Shown piece by piece: positions 8,265-19,400 of a stretch of 64,000 nucleotides of DNA (position 1 is the first letter of the stretch; every line of letters starts with the position of its first letter). The notes beneath the pieces are model-generated. The model was not told where the DNA came from, searched no databases, and was given only the letters and a program-made list of their open reading frames with translations. The DNA is from Mycobacterium sp. ITM-2016-00316. Lineage in GTDB: Bacteria; Actinomycetota; Actinomycetes; Mycobacteriales; Mycobacteriaceae. A program made the position numbers and the translations under genes. The DNA is taken from NCBI RefSeq assembly GCF_002968335.2, contig NZ_CP134398.1, positions 248,001 through 312,000 of the forward strand. Reading direction: 5' to 3'.

Positions 8265-8851
8265 ACGCGCTGATCCAGCACCCGATCGGCCAGCCCATAG
8301 GCCAACGCGCCCTCGGCATCGAACACCCGGTCCCGGTCGGTGTCGTGCCGCAGCTGTTCCACGCCACGGCCGGTATGGCGGGACAGGATCGATTCCAGCT
8401 GGTTGCGCATCCGGACCACCTCATCGGCCTGCAGGATCAGGTCCGGGATGGTGCCGCGGCCCTGGGCGGCCGGCTGGTGCAGCACCACCCTGGTGTGCGG
8501 CAGCACCGAACGACGGCCGGGCTGACCGGCGGCCAGCAGCACCGCCCCGGTCGCCACGGCCTGTCCGACGCATGTGGTTGCCACCGGGGCCTTGATGAAG
8601 CGCATCGTGTCGTACACGGCGAGCATCGCCGACAGATCACCGCCCTCGGAATTGATGTACAGCCCGATCTCCTGCTCCGGGTTGTCGGCCTCCAGGTGCA
8701 GCAGCTGGGCGATGAGGGCATTGGCGACACCGGAATCGATGGCGGTGCCGAGATAGACGATGCGCTCGGTCAGCAGGTGTGAGTAGACGTCCATGATGCG
8801 TTCGCCGTTGGCGCTGCGGGCGATGACATTGGGGATGGTGTAGGTGCTCAT
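8261..8851 (-). CDS. ClpP-like subunit lacking the nucleophilic serine
   Basis: A 196-residue ClpP homologue with the normal fold (ERIVYLG near residue 30, oxyanion region NSEGGD, TRVVLHQ with the catalytic His, DTDRD with the Asp). The active-site block reads [14 protein letters not shown] where canonical ClpP has GQAASMGA, so the serine position is alanine (codon GCG). It should be proteolytically inactive and act as a structural or regulatory ring partner. It follows the Ser-bearing ClpP with a 4-bp ATGA overlap, so the two are translationally coupled. Comparable to the ClpP3/ClpP4 pair of actinomycetes. Confidence 0.85.
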   Translation of the reverse strand: MSTYTIPNVIARSANGERIMDVYSHLLTERIVYLGTAIDSGVANALIAQLLHLEADNPEQEIGLYINSEGGDLSAMLAVYDTMRFIKAPVATTCVGQAVATGAVLLAAGQPGRRSVLPHTRVVLHQPAAQGRGTIPDLILQADEVVRMRNQLESILSRHTGRGVEQLRHDTDRDRVFDAEGALAYGLADRVLDQRV

Positions 8852-9447
8852 GCTTGAATTCCGAAGTGCTGCTTGCGGTTCAGGGCGATCTGGGAGAACT
8901 CGCCGACGATGTGATCGATGAAGCCGTAGGCGTGTGCCTGCTCGGCGGTGAACCAGCGGTCGTGCAGTGAGTCGGTGAAGATGCGCTCGACGTCCTGGCC
9001 GGTGTCGGCGGCGATGATCGCCAGCACGGTGTCGCGGGTGTGCCGCAGATCGTCGGCCTGCACCTCCACCTCGACCGCCGATCCGGCGATGCCCGCCGAG
9101 CCTTGGTGCATCAGGATGCGCGCGTGCGGAAGCGCGAAGCGCTTACCCGGCGTCCCGGAGGAGAGCAGGAATTGGCCTGCGCTGCAGGCCAGTCCGAGCG
9201 CCAGGGTGGACACGTCGGCGGGGATCAGCCGCATCACGTCGCGGATCGCGAGCATGGCGGGCACCGAACCGCCGGGGGAGTGGATCCACAGGGCGACATC
9301 GTCATCGGAATCGGAGCCCAGCGTCAGCAGCTGCGTCATCAGCACGGCGCCGTTGTCATCGTCGAGGGGGCCGTCGAGCACGAGCACCCGCTTGCGGTAC
9401 AGGTCCTCGCGCAACTGACGGCTGAACGTTGGTGGTTTCTCGGTCAT
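8848..9447 (-). CDS. ATP-dependent Clp protease proteolytic subunit (accessory ClpP, Ser present)
   Basis: A 199-residue ClpP. The nucleophilic Ser lies in [11 protein letters not shown], the His in ARILMHQ and the Asp in the TDSLHDRWF block, so the triad is intact; SPGGS forms the oxyanion strand. The ATG at 9447 (MTEKPPTF) is used because upstream sequence belongs to the neighbouring membrane protein gene, with which it overlaps by 4 bp (9444-9447). It should form a mixed barrel with the following Ser-less subunit. Upstream, TTCTGC (9474-9479) and GCAGAA (9499-9504) form a widely spaced inverted repeat that may serve the PopR-like regulator. Confidence 0.87.
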   Translation of the reverse strand: MTEKPPTFSRQLREDLYRKRVLVLDGPLDDDNGAVLMTQLLTLGSDSDDDVALWIHSPGGSVPAMLAIRDVMRLIPADVSTLALGLACSAGQFLLSSGTPGKRFALPHARILMHQGSAGIAGSAVEVEVQADDLRHTRDTVLAIIAADTGQDVERIFTDSLHDRWFTAEQAHAYGFIDHIVGEFSQIALNRKQHFGIQA

Positions 9448-10160
9448 GCCTCGACTGTGCCGGGTGAGCTGCCTTCTGCGCCTGCGGTGCTGCTGTGAGC
9501 AGAACGGGTCACGCCGCCCAGCGACCAGATGGTCAGATAGGCCAGCCCGAAGAATGCGGCCACCGCGATCGCCACACCGGTCGACTGGACCTCGGCAAGC
9601 GGTGAGCGCACCCACTCCAGGGTCTGCGCCACCACCGCATCAGGGCGCGTCACCAGATCCCAGGAGTTCCACCGCTGGAACCGGCCGATCACCACGCCCA
9701 CCGCGCACAGGCCGACTGACACCACCACCACGACCCAGCCCGCGAGCGTCCCGAGCTGTCGCTCGATGCGGTTGTGCACCAGGCGAAGTGACACGATGCC
9801 CAGTACGGTCCCGGTCCACGCGGCGAACCCGTATTGCAGGATGTGGCGCCACAATTCGACACCGTTGCCCAGGTGCACCAGATCGGTGACGAGGTAGGGC
9901 GCGTTGGGTAGGAACGCCAGCCAGACCGCGCCGATCGGCAGCAGCCAGATGGGCCGCCGGACCGCGGCGAATGCCACCGCGGCGAACATCGGGATCCAGG
10001 CCAGCCACAGATTCCAGATGAGGAATCGGTACGGGTAGGACAGTGGCGCGGCGGGGTCGGTGACACCGAGCGCGATGGTCAGGGCGGTGGTCGCCGCCAG
10101 TGAGCCGATCAGGACGATGCCGTGAGTCGTGGGCACCGCGGCGGGTTGAGGGTTGCGCAC
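9444..10160 (-). CDS. DUF1361 integral membrane protein
   Basis: About 238 residues with six to seven hydrophobic helices. The family signature WLAFLPNAPYLVTDL and the later GRFQRWNSWDL mark DUF1361, whose function is unknown. I use the GTG at 10160; the longer frame would begin at a TTG (10190) located inside the fadE5 terminator stem. The 3' end overlaps the ClpP start by 4 bp, so all three genes (membrane protein, ClpP, ClpP-like) may be cotranscribed, which is odd and may be by chance. Confidence 0.75.
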   Translation of the reverse strand: MRNPQPAAVPTTHGIVLIGSLAATTALTIALGVTDPAAPLSYPYRFLIWNLWLAWIPMFAAVAFAAVRRPIWLLPIGAVWLAFLPNAPYLVTDLVHLGNGVELWRHILQYGFAAWTGTVLGIVSLRLVHNRIERQLGTLAGWVVVVVSVGLCAVGVVIGRFQRWNSWDLVTRPDAVVAQTLEWVRSPLAEVQSTGVAIAVAAFFGLAYLTIWSLGGVTRSAHSSTAGAEGSSPGTVEA

Positions 10161-10183
10161 GCTTCCAGTGTGCCGAGCCGAGA

Positions 10184-10223
10184 AAGACAAGGACCCCCGG
10201 GATCGCCGGGGGTCCTTGGTCTT
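10184..10223 (-). terminator. Intrinsic terminator of fadE5
   Basis: A long stem (10184-10200 with 10206-10223) with one bulged base and a 5-base loop, arms AAGACAAGGACCCCCGG and near-complement. It lies 17 bp beyond the fadE5 stop on the minus strand and is followed by a short pyrimidine run. Confidence 0.8.
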
Positions 10224-10239
10224 CGGGGAACTCGGAGAC

Positions 10240-12075
10240 TCAGAAAGCTGCTTCGTCCAGTTCCATCACTTCGTTGTCGATCGCCTCGAGCACCGTGCGG
10301 GTGCTGGTCAGCAGCGGCAGGAAGTTCTTGGCGAAGAACGACGCGGCGCCGATCTTGCCCTCGTAGAACGCCTTGTCCGCGCCGGTGGCACCGGCGTCGA
10401 GCTTCTCGATCGCCACGGCGGCCTGCTGCTGCAGGAGCCAGCCGATGACCAGGTCGCCGACGCTCATCAGGAAGCGCACCGAACCCAGGCCCACCTTGTA
10501 GATGGCGGCCGGATCCTCCTGCGAGGCCATCAGGTAGCCGGTCAGGGTGGCGGCCATGCCCTGCACGTCCTCCAGGGCGGTCGCCAGCAGTGCACGCTCG
10601 GCCTTCAGGCGGCCATTGCCGGTCGCGTTCTTCACGAAGTTGTCGATCTCACCGGACAGGTAGGCCAGCGCCTGGCCCTTGTCGCGGATGATCTTGCGGA
10701 AGAAGAAGTCCTGCGCCTGGATGGCGGTGGTGCCCTCGTACAGCGAGTCGATCTTGGCGTCGCGGATGTACTGCTCGACCGGGTAGTCCTGCAGGAAGCC
10801 CGATCCGCCGAAGGTCTGCAGGCTCTCGGTGAGCTTGGCGTAGGCGGTCTCCGAGCCGAAGCCCTTGACCACCGGCAGCAGCAGGTCGTTGATGCGGACC
10901 GCCATGTCGGCGTCGACACCGTGCAGCGCCTGGGCGACCTCGTCGTCCTGGAAGGTGGCGGTGTACATGTACAGCGCGCGCATGCCCTCGGCGTAGGACT
11001 TCTGGGTCATCAGCGAGCGACGCACGTCCGGGTGATGGGTGATGGTCACCCGCGGTGCGGTCTTGTCGGTCATCTGGGTCAGATCGGCACCCTGGACGCG
11101 GTCCTTGGCGTACTCGAGCGCGTTCAGGTAGCCGGTCGACAGCGTGGCGATGGCCTTGGTGCCCACCATCATCCGGGCCTGCTCGATGACGTCGAACATC
11201 TGGGCGATGCCGTTGTGCACCTCGCCGACGAGCCAGCCGACGGCGGGCTTGTCGTGCTGGCCGAAGGACAGCTCACAGGTGGCCGAAACCTTCAGGCCCA
11301 TCTTGTGTTCGACGTTGGTGACGTAGACGCCGTTGCGCTCGCCGATCTCACCGGTCTCGAAGTCGAAGTGGAACTTCGGCACGAAGAACAGCGACAGACC
11401 CTTGGTGCCCGGGCCTGCGCCCTCGGGGCGGGCCAGCACCAGGTGCGCAATGTTGGGGAAGAGGTCGTCGGCGTCGGCGGAGGTGATGAAGCGCTTCACA
11501 CCGTCGATGTGCCAGGTACCGTCCTCCTGCTTGACGGCCTTGGTGCGGCCGGCGCCCACATCGGAGCCCGCATCGGGTTCGGTGAGCACCATGGTGGCGC
11601 CCCAGTTGTTCTCCGAGGCGATGGCCGCCCACTTCTTCTGCTCTTCGGTGCCGTTGTGCGCGAAGATCTGCGCGAAACCGGCTCCGCCGCCGTACATCCA
11701 GACGGCCGGGTTGGCGCCCAGGATGTGCTCGTTGAGCGCCCACAGCAGTGCCTTGGGGGCGGGCATGCCGCCGAGGTCCTCGTCGAGGGCAACCTTGTTC
11801 CAGCCGCCGTCGATGGTGGCGTTGACCGACTTCTTGAACGACTCGGGCAGCGTGACGGTGTGCGTCGCGGGATCGAAGACCGGCGGGTTGCGGTCACCGT
11901 CGGCGAACGACGCGGCGATCGGGCCCTCGGCCAGACGCGCCATCTCGTTGATCATCTCGCGGGCGGTGTCGGCGTCCAGGTCGGCGAAGCTGCCCGCGCC
12001 GAGTGCCTTGTCGAGACCGAGCACATCGAACAAGGCGAATACCTGGTCACGAACGTTGCTCTTGTAGTGACTCAC
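10240..12075 (-). CDS. fadE5: Acyl-CoA dehydrogenase FadE5
   Basis: A 611-residue acyl-CoA dehydrogenase of the long FadE5 type (Rv0244c), which starts beta-oxidation by FAD-dependent alpha,beta-dehydrogenation of acyl-CoAs. The substrate/FAD signature is seen as [14 protein letters not shown] (about residue 165), and the catalytic Glu in [10 protein letters not shown] (about residue 447). A C-terminal helical extension distinguishes it from 380-residue enzymes. The ATG at 12075 follows a leader containing the palindrome AGTTAC-CCACCA-GTAACT, related to the fabG4/fadA2 operator. A terminator follows the gene. Confidence 0.95.
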   Translation of the reverse strand: MSHYKSNVRDQVFALFDVLGLDKALGAGSFADLDADTAREMINEMARLAEGPIAASFADGDRNPPVFDPATHTVTLPESFKKSVNATIDGGWNKVALDEDLGGMPAPKALLWALNEHILGANPAVWMYGGGAGFAQIFAHNGTEEQKKWAAIASENNWGATMVLTEPDAGSDVGAGRTKAVKQEDGTWHIDGVKRFITSADADDLFPNIAHLVLARPEGAGPGTKGLSLFFVPKFHFDFETGEIGERNGVYVTNVEHKMGLKVSATCELSFGQHDKPAVGWLVGEVHNGIAQMFDVIEQARMMVGTKAIATLSTGYLNALEYAKDRVQGADLTQMTDKTAPRVTITHHPDVRRSLMTQKSYAEGMRALYMYTATFQDDEVAQALHGVDADMAVRINDLLLPVVKGFGSETAYAKLTESLQTFGGSGFLQDYPVEQYIRDAKIDSLYEGTTAIQAQDFFFRKIIRDKGQALAYLSGEIDNFVKNATGNGRLKAERALLATALEDVQGMAATLTGYLMASQEDPAAIYKVGLGSVRFLMSVGDLVIGWLLQQQAAVAIEKLDAGATGADKAFYEGKIGAASFFAKNFLPLLTSTRTVLEAIDNEVMELDEAAF

Positions 12076-12150
12076 AGTGTCTCCTCAATGAGATTGGGTC
12101 TAAGCAGTTGGTACTTGTGGCGGTTGGGTACTTGCGTCTGGACTGCACTA

Positions 12151-12192
12151 AGTTACCCACCAGTAACTGCTGTGAACTATACCGCCGAGTAA
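12151..12192. promoter_or_regulatory. Palindromic operator sites upstream of fadE5
   Basis: A perfect inverted repeat AGTTAC-CCACCA-GTAACT lies at 12151-12168; its core TTAC-N6-GTAA equals that of the fabG4/fadA2 site. A second, weaker copy (ATAC-CGCCGA-GTAA, 12179-12192) lies 12 bp further on. The rest of the 276-bp divergent spacer up to 12351 holds no gene that I can see. Confidence 0.6.
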
Positions 12193-12351
12193 CCTCCGCG
12201 CAAAGCGGTCGGGAGCAAATTTTCGGCGACCGCCCAACCCGGTGGTTGATCGGGCGTTGTATCGTGCCCGAAAATACCCGCTGATCTGCATATCTCGCTC
12301 GAATGTGATGCTGGCCACGATGGCTGCGGCGTGCCATCTAGAGTGAGGCGG

Positions 12352-13440
12352 ATGAGGCGTGTGGTGGTATGGGGAACCGGCAACATGGGTGCGACCGCGA
12401 TCCGGTCGACGGTGGCCTTTCCCGGGTTGAGCCTGACCGGATTGATCACCTCGTCGGCGGAGAAGACCGGCCGTGACGCCGCCTCCTTCGCAGGTCTGGA
12501 CGCCGAGACCGGAGTCCGGGCGGTCAGCGATCCCGCCGACGTGGACGCCGCGCTCTCCGACGGAGACGCCGTCGCCTATATGGCCTCCGGTGACATCCGG
12601 CCCGACGAGGCCATCGCCGATATCGAACGCGCGCTGCGCGCCGGTGCGCACGTGGTGACCCCGTCGTTGTACTCGCTCTACGACCCGCGCTCGGCACCAC
12701 CGGAATGGGTGCAGCGCCTCACCGATGCCGCCCACGCCGGCGGCGCGAGTCTGCTGGTGTCCGGCGTCGACCCCGGCTGGGGCAATGACGCCCTGGCGGT
12801 GACCGCAGCCAGCCTGTGCACCCGCATCAAGACGATCACCTGTCAGGAGATCTTCGACTACTCCACCTACAACCAGCCGTTCGCGGTCAAAGTGTCGTGC
12901 GGGTTCGGGGGTGCCATGGACGAGACACCGATGATGCTGCTGCCGTCCATCCCGACGATGGTGTGGGGTGGCAACGTCCGCCTGATCGGGCGCGGCCTCG
13001 GCCTCGAGATCGACGAGATCACCGAGGAGGTCGAGCGGCTACCGCTGGAGCAGACCGTCGACACGGTGATGGGACCGTTCGAGAAGGGCACCCAGGGCGC
13101 GTTCTTCCTCAAGGTGATCGGCTGGTCCGCCGGCACACAGCGCGTCATCATCGAGCACATCACCCGCATCCACCCGACCTGCGCCCCGGACTGGCCGCAG
13201 CCCGACGAGGGAGTCGGTGATCACCGCGTCATCGTCGACGGCGATCCACAGCTCACCATCACCACCCGCGCCGACGTGCCCGGCGGCACCCGCGCCGACG
13301 GCGGGAACACCACCGCCGCCAACCGGCTGCTCGGTGCCATCGAGTGGCTGGCCACCCAGCCCGCCGGGATCTACGACGGGCTGGATGTGCCGCTGCGTTC
13401 GGCGCTGCCCACCGAGGTGGAAGCGACGCGCTGGGCCTAG
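12352..13440 (+). CDS. NAD(P)-binding dihydrodipicolinate-reductase-like dehydrogenase
   Basis: A 362-residue oxidoreductase with an N-terminal Rossmann motif VVWGTGNMG (residues 4-12). The fold resembles the dihydrodipicolinate reductase / 2,4-diaminopentanoate dehydrogenase group found in many mycobacteria; substrate unknown. The ATG at 12352 places the Rossmann strand at the very N-terminus, as is usual. It converges on pks; both end in TAG and share the palindrome CTAG (13437-13440). Divergent from fadE5. Confidence 0.75.
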   Translation: MRRVVVWGTGNMGATAIRSTVAFPGLSLTGLITSSAEKTGRDAASFAGLDAETGVRAVSDPADVDAALSDGDAVAYMASGDIRPDEAIADIERALRAGAHVVTPSLYSLYDPRSAPPEWVQRLTDAAHAGGASLLVSGVDPGWGNDALAVTAASLCTRIKTITCQEIFDYSTYNQPFAVKVSCGFGGAMDETPMMLLPSIPTMVWGGNVRLIGRGLGLEIDEITEEVERLPLEQTVDTVMGPFEKGTQGAFFLKVIGWSAGTQRVIIEHITRIHPTCAPDWPQPDEGVGDHRVIVDGDPQLTITTRADVPGGTRADGGNTTAANRLLGAIEWLATQPAGIYDGLDVPLRSALPTEVEATRWA

Positions 13441-16400
13441 CCTTCGGTCTTCGGCTCCGCGGCCGGCTCGGGCTCAGCCGCCGGTGATTCGGCATCGGGC
13501 AGCTGCGAGACCAGGTGCTCGGCGAGTTCGCCGATGGTCGGATAGTCGAACACCGCCGTCGGGCTGATATCGAACTTGCCACCGAACTGGCCGAACAACC
13601 TGTTGCGGAGTTCGACAGCCATCAGCGAGTCCGTGCCGAGGTCCAGGAACCGGCTCGTCGCCGCTGGCGGCTGCGCCAGCCGCAGGAAGCCCTGCACCTC
13701 GCGCTGCAGGAACTCGGTGATGAAACCGGCCCGCGCCGCCACCGGCAGCTCCTGCAGTTGGCGGAGCAACTCGCTGTCCCCGCCGGATGAAGCGTCCCCG
13801 CTGGGCAGCACCTGATCCAGCAGCGGCGGACGGATACCGCCCAGCATCTTGGCGGTCCGCTGCCAGTTGGCCTTGAGCACCGTGGCCTGTGCCGTGCCGT
13901 GCCGGACGACCTCGCCGAGCGCGGCCAGCGCCGCCGACGGCTCCAGCGGCATCATGCCCTGGGCGCTGAGGTTGGCCATCGCCGCCTGCGAGCTGGCCAT
14001 GCCGCCGCTGCCCCACGGACCGAAGTTGACCGCGGTCGCCGGCAACCCCTGCGCCCTGCGTTGCGCGACGAGCCCGTCGAGCAGGGCGTTCGCGGTCGCG
14101 TAGTTGGCCTGAGACGGTGAGCCCAACACGGCCGACGCCGACGAGTAGACGATGAAGAAATCCAGCTCGTCGGTTCTGGTCAGCTGATGCAGGTAGTGCG
14201 CGCCATAGGCCTTGGGCCCCAACGCCGCCTGGAAACGCTCCAGGCTCTGCTGCGGCAGCAGTGCATCGTCGAGCACGCCCGCCAGATGAACCAGACCCGC
14301 CAGCGGCGGCAGCTCGGCCCGGATCTTGTCCAGCAGCGTGGCCACCGCCGCCACCTCGCCGACGTCGGCGGAGAAGACGTGGATCCGGCAGTGGTAGCGC
14401 TCGGTGATGGCGTCGATGGCCTGCTGGGCCTCGGCATCGGGAGCGCGACGGCTGGTGAGCACGATGTCGCCGGCGCCGAGCTGAGCCAGGTAGGCCGCCG
14501 TGTGCAGACCCAGCGCACCCAGACCACCGGTCACCAGGTAGCTCCGATCACTGTGCGGCTGCAGCGGTTTCGGCATCTGCACCACGATCTTGCCGATATG
14601 GCGGGCCTGCTGCATGCGCCTGAACGCGGTCCTGGCCTCGGTCAGCGGATAGACCTCGGCGGGCACCGGTGTCCACTCGCCACTGGCCAGCCCGTCGGAC
14701 ACCTCGGACATCAGGCGCTGGATGTGGTCGGGATCGCTCATCATCGTCACGTCCAGTGCGACGATCTCGTAGTCGATATCGGGACGCACCGCGGCCATCT
14801 GCGCGGTGGTCCAGATATCGCGCTTGGCGATCTCGGCGAACCGACCACCCTGCGCTGTCGCCCGCACCGTCGCCTCGATGAAGCCCTCATTGGTCAGGCT
14901 GTTGAGCACCACGTCCACACCCGCACCGTCGGTGTCGGCGAGAATCTGATCCGCGAAATCGGTGCTGCGTGAGTCGTATACGTATTCCACGCCCATCGCG
15001 CGCAGCGTGGCCCGCTTGTAGGTGCTGGCCGTGGCGAAGACGGTCGCGCCGTGGTGGCGTGCCATCTGCACCGCAGCCAACCCGACACCGCCACTGGCGG
15101 CGTGGATGAGCACCTTGTCGCCCGGTCGCAACTTAGCCCAGTCGAAGGCCAGCCGGACCGTCAGCGCCGCCGCGGGGATGGTCGCGGCATCGACCGCGCT
15201 GATCCCGTCCGGTACCGCGGCCAGCAACTGCGCGGGCACGTTGAGCCGACTGGCGAAAGCGCCCTGCATGGAACCGAAGACCCGTTGGCCGACCTCGAAG
15301 CCGGTGACCTCCGAGCCGATCTCGGTGACGACACCACAGAGGTCGCCGCCGATCGGGCCGGGGTCGCCGGGGTACAGGCCGAGCACGTTGAGCACGTCAC
15401 GGAAGTTGAGGCCGGCGGCCTCGATCCGCACCTGGACCTCATTGGGCTCCGGTGGGGTCACCTCCGCCTCGGTCAGCCGCAGGTTGTCGATGGCACCACG
15501 CTCGGTGGGAGCCAGCGCGTAGTCATCCGACCGGGGCATCGGCAGATGACCGGTACGGGCCCAGTGCAGCAACCGCGACACCAGGAAACGCCCTTGCCGC
15601 ACCGCCATTTCGGGCTCGGTGACCGGTGTGCCGAGTGCGTCGGGCAGCCAGCTCAGCGGCTCTCCGGGACCCGCCACGTCCAGCAGCCGGCAGCGCAGGG
15701 TCGGCTGTTCGGCGATCAGGGTACGCCCGAAACCCCACAGCGCGGCCTGCACCGGGTCGACCGGTTCACCCGGTTCGGTGGCCACCGCACCTTCGGTGAT
15801 GATCCACAGCCCGCCGGGCAGATTGCTCACCTGGCCGGCCAGCGCGCTCTGGGTGGCGGCGAGCAGGGCCGAGACCTCGGACTCCAACCGCTCCGCGAGG
15901 TCGGCGGTGGGCTCATCGGTGATTTTGCCCGTCGCTCCGCTCGCCCCAGCACCGGCGTGCCCCGAACTGCGCCAGACGATCCCGCTGACCGGGGTGCCGC
16001 GGTCGGTGGCGGCGGCGAACGCCTGCTTCCAGGCGTCCGGGTCGGCGGGTTGCTCGACGCGCACAGCGTGCGGGACGGCACCGGCCAGGGCGTCGTCACC
16101 GGCGATCAGCCAGGTGCCGCTCGCGATCTTGGCGGCCTCGTCTCCGGCCTCGGCGGCGTTGCCCGGCGCGGCACCCTCGTGCCAGCCGACGGTGTACAGC
16201 AACCGGGTGGAGTCACCGCCGAGCCCGCGCAGCAACGCCTCCCGCGGCGCGCGCTTCACGGTGAACTCACGGATCCCGCCCAGCACCCGGCCGTCGCGGT
16301 GCACGAAATCGAGGTCGAAAACCAGGGTTTCGCTGTTGAGAGGGCCCTCGTGCCAGCGTGCCCGGCAGTAGAACCGGTTCGGCATCTTCTCCAGCAGTTG

Positions 16401-19400
16401 CACCCGCCCGTACCGCAGCGGCAGGAACAGGTCGTGCATGCCCTGTTCGGCGGCCAGCACCGCCGGGAAGGCCGGGAAGGCCACACCGGTGCACAGATCG
16501 AGCAGGACGGGGTGGATCGGTTCGCTGCCCAGATGCTCGGCGAGTTCGGCGCCGACGGACACATCGCCGATCGCCTCACCGTCGCCGACCCACAGCGACT
16601 TCAGTGATGTCGACCAGGTGGGTCCCCACGCGAGTTCCAGATCGTTGAAGATCTCGAAGAGCTCCTGCGGACGGGTGCGGTTCATGTGCTCGACCGCTTC
16701 GTCCGGGCTGAGGGTCGGGGCGTCCTCGGACGGCGCATCGGTATCGGCACCCGAACCGAGCGTGCCGTCCGCATTCAGCGACCACTCGGCCTCGCGCACC
16801 CCGTAGGGCCGGCTGTGCACCTGGAACTTCCAGCCGTCATCCTGCGGGTGCAGCGTCAGCTGCACCTCGCGAGAGGCCTTGTCGGGCAGGATGATCGGCT
16901 CGTAGAAGTAGACGTCCTTGACGTGCGCCGGTGCTTCCGCGGCGGCCAGGGCCATCGCGGCGTAGGTCGCACCTGGCACCACCACGGTGCCGTAGATGAC
17001 GTGATGCGCCAGCCACGGCTGCGTCTTGACCGACAGCACATTGCTGTAGACGGTGTCGCCGGAGGCCAGATCCTTGGCGCTGCCCAGGAGCCCGGATGTC
17101 GAGATCCCACCGGAACCCATGCCGACCACGGATGTCTTGGGCCAGTAGCGGCGGCGCTGGAACGGGTAGGTGGGCAGTTCGAGTCGATGCTGCTCGCCGT
17201 GATGCTTGGCGGCGAAATCGGGCCGGTGACCGCAGATGTACGCGGTGGCCAGTGCCTCGGTGATCTGGCGCTGCGCGTTGGCGCCCTTGCGTAGCGACAC
17301 GATGGTCCGCGGCGTGGCCGAGGACTCGGGCCAGCTCTGCAGTGCGGCGGCGGTGAGGATCGGCTGCGGCCCGATCTCCATCAGCACCGAGCACCCCAGC
17401 GCCGCCACGGTGCGCACGCTCTCGGTGAACTGCACCGGCTGGCGCGAGTGCCGGCGCCAGTACTGGGCGTTGATCGGCGTCTCGGCCGTCAGCACCGCCC
17501 CGGTCCGGTTGCATACCAGCGGCCGGGTCGGCACGGCGTAGTCGAATTGACCCGCGAAGGACTCGAATTCGTCGAGCACCGGATCCAGCAGCTCGGAGTG
17601 GAACGCGTGGCTGGTCTCCAGCCAGGTGCAGCGGGCGCCGTCGGCACTGCAGTTGGCGACGATCTGTTCGAGATCTTCGCCGGGGCCGGACAGCACGGTG
17701 TTACGGCCGTTGTAGGCGCCGACCGACACCCGGCCGAACGCCTCGGCGGCGCCCTCGACGTACTCGGGGTCGGCGAACACCGCCACCATCCGCCCGCCCG
17801 CGGGCAGGCTGCCGAACAGCCGCCCGCGCTCGGCGATCAGCCGTGCGCCGTCCTCCAGGCTGAAGACGCCGGCCACGCAGGCAGCCGCGTACTGGCCGAC
17901 GCTGTGGCCCAGCACCACGTCGGGCTCGATACCCCAGGACTGCCACAGCCGGGCCAGGCCCATCTCGACGGCGAAGATCGCCGGCTGGGCGAACGAGGTG
18001 TGGCGCAGCGTTTCGGTGGCCTCCCGGCCGGTGTCGAAGATCGCGTCCAGCAGCGGACGGGGCAGCATGCCGTCGACGGCCTGCGCGCACTGACGCACGG
18101 TATCGGCGAAAACCGGCTCCGAGTCGAACAATTCGCGGGCCATCCCCGGGTACTGGCTGCCCTGTCCGGGGAAGAACCAGGCCGTGGTCGGCGGGTCGGT
18201 GCATTCGCCGCGAACCACGCCCGGGCGCAGCCGGTTGGCCACCAGGTCGTCGAGCAGCATCTTGGCTTCCGCAACGGTGTTCGCGACCACTGCCGCGCGG
18301 TGCTCGAAGTGCGAGCGCCCCGCTCCGGCGGTGAACGCCACATCGGCGACCGAGGCCTCCGGGTGGGCGTCCAGCCAGCCGGAGTACCGCTGTGCCAGCG
18401 CCACCAGTCCCTGCGCCGAACGCGCGGACAGCGGCAGCACGCTCAGCGGTTCCCGCGCGGGCGTGGCGGTGCCGTCCGCGGGCTCGGCCGGTGACTCGTC
18501 GGTGGATTGTGCCGAAAGTGCTTCGGGCGCTTCTTCGATCAGAACGTGGGCGTTGGTGCCGGTGAACCCGAAGGCGCTGACACCGGCGCGGCGTGGACGG
18601 CCGTCGGCGTGCCACGGGGTGGGCTTGTCCACGACCTGCACCGGCAGGCTGTCCCACGGGATGTGCGGTGACGGGTTGTGGAAGTGCAGGGTCTGCGGCA
18701 GCAGGTCGTGCTGCAGCGACAGTACGACCTTGACCAGGCCGGCGACACCGGCAGCCGACTCGAGGTGGCCGACATTGGTTTTCGCCGTACCGATCAGCAG
18801 CGGCCGGCTCGGGTCCCGGCCCGCGCCGTACACGGCCGCGGCCGCCTGCACCTCGATCGGATCGCCCAGCGGGGTGCCCGTGCCGTGCGCTTCGAGGTAG
18901 TCGACGTCATCGCCGGACAGGCCGGCCCTGGCCAGCGCTGAGCTGATGAGCCGTTGCTGGGCACCACCGTTGGGCACCGTCAGGCCGCTGGAGGCACCGT
19001 CCTGGTTGACCGCGCTGCTGCGGATGACCGCGCTGATCCGGTCGCCGTCGCGCTGGGCGTCGGACAGGCGCTTGAGCACCAGCACGCCGCAACCCTCGCT
19101 GCGGACGTAGCCGTCGGCGGCGGCGTCGAACGTCTTGCACCGGCCATCCGGGGACAGCATCCGGGCCCGCGAGGCCGCGACCACCGACGCCGGGCTCAGC
19201 AGGACGTTCACCCCACCGGCGATGGCCATATCGCAGTCGCCGGAATGCAGGGCCTGGGCGGCCTGGTGCACGGCGACCAGCGAGGAGCTGCACGCGGTGT
19301 CGACCGCCATCGCGGGGCCCTCGAGTCCGAGGGTGAAAGAGACCCGGCCGGCAATCGCGTTGAGGGCGTTGCCGGTGATGAAGTGCGGCTGCAGGTTCTC

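Noticed and set aside
10153..12192. Long plus-strand open frame of 679 codons opposite fadE5
   Set aside because: It is the antisense shadow of fadE5, with His/Gly/Val-rich composition typical of high-GC shadows and no recognisable domain.
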